Positions 62,799 through 64,000 of a stretch of DNA of 64,000 nucleotides are shown piece by piece (position 1 is the stretch's first letter; each line of letters starts with the position of its first letter). Under the pieces are notes generated by a model. It was not told the DNA's origin and did no database searches. It saw only the letters and a program-made list of their open reading frames with translations. Source of the stretch: Bin5 sp965261695 (GTDB lineage: Bacteria > Chloroflexota > Anaerolineae > Caldilineales > Caldilineaceae). Position numbers and translations under genes: made by a program. The stretch lies in contig OZ253474.1 in the NCBI GenBank assembly GCA_965261695.1, positions 2,294,001 to 2,358,000 of the forward strand, written 5' to 3'.

Positions 62799-64000
62799 TT
62801 AAACCTCGACATCAATGGACTCGTACCACTCCTTGCGCACGCGGGTGGCCCACTCCTGCCACTCCTCGGCCAACTCTTCGGCGGTGTATTTCCCTGAAAC
62901 CCAACTCCCACGCTCACAGCGCGCGGCGGCCGCTTCTTCACTGTCACCAACGTAAGCGCCGCCACTGCAGCGGCCCGACGGCCAGCCAGGCATTGTTATG
63001 TTGCCCCACTCCCAACCGAAAAAGACACCTGGATGCGTCACCTGCCATCTGTACATGTCCACAGTGACGGCGCCATACACCGTCTCTTCATATAGCTCAT
63101 CCAGGTACGGATCGTTGGCGTAACTCTTCAAGGCCCCAGGCGGGCCGACGAATCGGTGAAACGCCCGCGCGACGTCGGGATTGTACTGAGCCGTAGCCAG
63201 ATCGAACGCTCCCTGCAGCCTGTCGCTGGCGATCGCGCTGGGGATCCCACAGGCCCAGCCGCCCCCACCGGTGTAATGACGATCTGCGTCCGGCTGTCCT
63301 TCAAAGGTCGGGGGCGACTGCATGTGGGTCATCACTTCGACCTCCGAGCGGCCCGCGTCCTCGGCAATGTGGAGGGTGAAGAAACGGTCTGACATGGCGA
63401 CCACCCCCTCCGTCAACATCTCAACATTTGACATCTCGGGCGTCTGTTCCTCGTTCGGGCTGATACCGAGCTCGATGGGCTCGAAGTAGAGCTTGTTGAT
63501 CCACTTGATCATCGCGTCGCTCGTGAGCGTGAACTCCTGGTTTGTCTCATCCCACCAGTGCTCACCCTCGTCGAGCACCTTGCTGAGCACCTGAAAGTCG
63601 AGAGCGCGATACCATCCCCAACGGGAAACGTTGCCGCTGGCGTCTCGCTGGGTGAGCTTTTGCGCCACATCATGCAACTGGTCGTAGGATTCCCAACCAC
63701 CGTGCCTGGCCGGATGGGGAAGACCCGCCTCGTCAAAAAAGTCCGTGCGGTAGACATAGAAGCTTTGTCCGGACAGGTCGTGCCACAAGGGCATCTGCTT
63801 GATCTTCCCGAACCAGGTACAGGCTTGCATGTCAAGCGGGCTAAGGTCTTCGGGATTCCAGGGCGACTTCTCCATGAGGGAGTTGAGGTTCAGAACCGTG
63901 CCATCGGCGTACAAGTGGGATATCTGCCCCGGCATGTCGTGGAAGACATCGGGCGGTGTGCCGGCGGCAATGGCCGGGAGCGTCGAATTTCGGATGGGCC
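62799..64000 (-). CDS. Extracellular solute-binding protein, N-terminus beyond window
   Basis: The frame is open across the window edge: upstream of MPGQISHLY it reads TLPAIAAGTPPDVFHD, so the start lies beyond 64000. About 400 residues are visible: LHDVAQKLTQRDASGNVSRWGWY, PIELGISPNEEQTPEM, GVVAMSDRFFTLHI, VFFGWEWGNITMPGWPSGRCSG and EEWQEWATRVRKEWYESIDVEV. It is a close paralogue of the receptor at 42735-44177 (shared GWEWGN.x and the C-terminal tail). It is presumably the receptor for the minus-strand operon. Confidence 0.9.
   Translation of the reverse strand, partial: PIRNSTLPAIAAGTPPDVFHDMPGQISHLYADGTVLNLNSLMEKSPWNPEDLSPLDMQACTWFGKIKQMPLWHDLSGQSFYVYRTDFFDEAGLPHPARHGGWESYDQLHDVAQKLTQRDASGNVSRWGWYRALDFQVLSKVLDEGEHWWDETNQEFTLTSDAMIKWINKLYFEPIELGISPNEEQTPEMSNVEMLTEGVVAMSDRFFTLHIAEDAGRSEVEVMTHMQSPPTFEGQPDADRHYTGGGGWACGIPSAIASDRLQGAFDLATAQYNPDVARAFHRFVGPPGALKSYANDPYLDELYEETVYGAVTVDMYRWQVTHPGVFFGWEWGNITMPGWPSGRCSGGAYVGDSEEAAAARCERGSWVSGKYTAEELAEEWQEWATRVRKEWYESIDVEV

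Overview
The window is high-GC bacterial DNA that I read as a Chloroflexota chromosome segment, probably from a Caldilineales-like lineage. This is an inference from the gene families: giant secreted proteins with Thr/Pro-rich linkers and SH3b repeats, sugar ABC transporters beside a sulfatase and a phytanoyl-CoA dioxygenase-like protein, PIN-domain toxins, and IS982/IS1595/ISKra4 elements. There is no rRNA or core ribosomal operon to confirm it. The DNA is typical of a large, repeat-rich genome with many decaying genes.

Layout. 1-8 kb: two paralogous branched-chain-type substrate-binding proteins (the first cut by the window edge) flank a patchwork of VOC-fold genes (one a frameshifted wreck), two DUF1801 genes, a tRNA-Ala cluster with one degenerate copy, and a MarR regulator. 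RNase HI and a phosphotransferase-type kinase follow. 8-9.7 kb: a Phd/VapC-like module whose toxin carries a nonsense codon, and a frameshifted small Cys-motif gene.

9.7-27.8 kb: a minus-strand island of four paralogous secreted proteins (1099, 1236, 759 and 702 aa). Each has a signal anchor, one or two Ig-like 'CEGxGLG' domains, low-complexity Thr/Pro or Asn/Pro linkers, and three to six C-terminal SH3b repeats. Each ends in a strong hairpin terminator, and the spacers are themselves duplicated. Between copies three and four lie small uncharacterised genes, a highly structured candidate leader RNA, and an intact IS982-type element.

28.9-36.4 kb: a His-rich secreted protein, two hypotheticals, a PIN-domain protein translationally coupled to a 281-aa partner, RNase PH, a LacI-family regulator, and a convergent MoxR/DUF58 pair. 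36.4-38.2 kb is mostly non-coding, with short tandem repeats and an ISKra4 transposase remnant.

38.2-55.6 kb: a plus-strand carbohydrate-use locus. It contains a large protein with carboxypeptidase-regulatory-like repeats, two lipoprotein solute-binding proteins, an NHL-repeat/membrane fusion, a DUF5696-like secreted protein, two sugar permeases, a sulfatase, a phytanoyl-CoA dioxygenase-like enzyme, a zinc alcohol dehydrogenase and a P-loop kinase-like protein. The simplest reading is import and desulfation of a sulfated or modified glycan. No ABC ATPase gene is present, so a shared ATPase elsewhere is implied.

55.6-59.4 kb: an exact 224-bp tandem duplication that starts with the terminal sequence of a nearby IS1595 element, a Cys-rich secreted protein with a Val-Pro-Thr stalk, a second IS982 copy, and an intact IS1595 element. 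59.4-64 kb: a second, minus-strand catabolic locus with an HpcH/HpaI-type aldolase, a MetE-like protein, a TIM-barrel-like hypothetical, and a solute-binding protein that runs off the window and is paralogous to the one at 42.7 kb.
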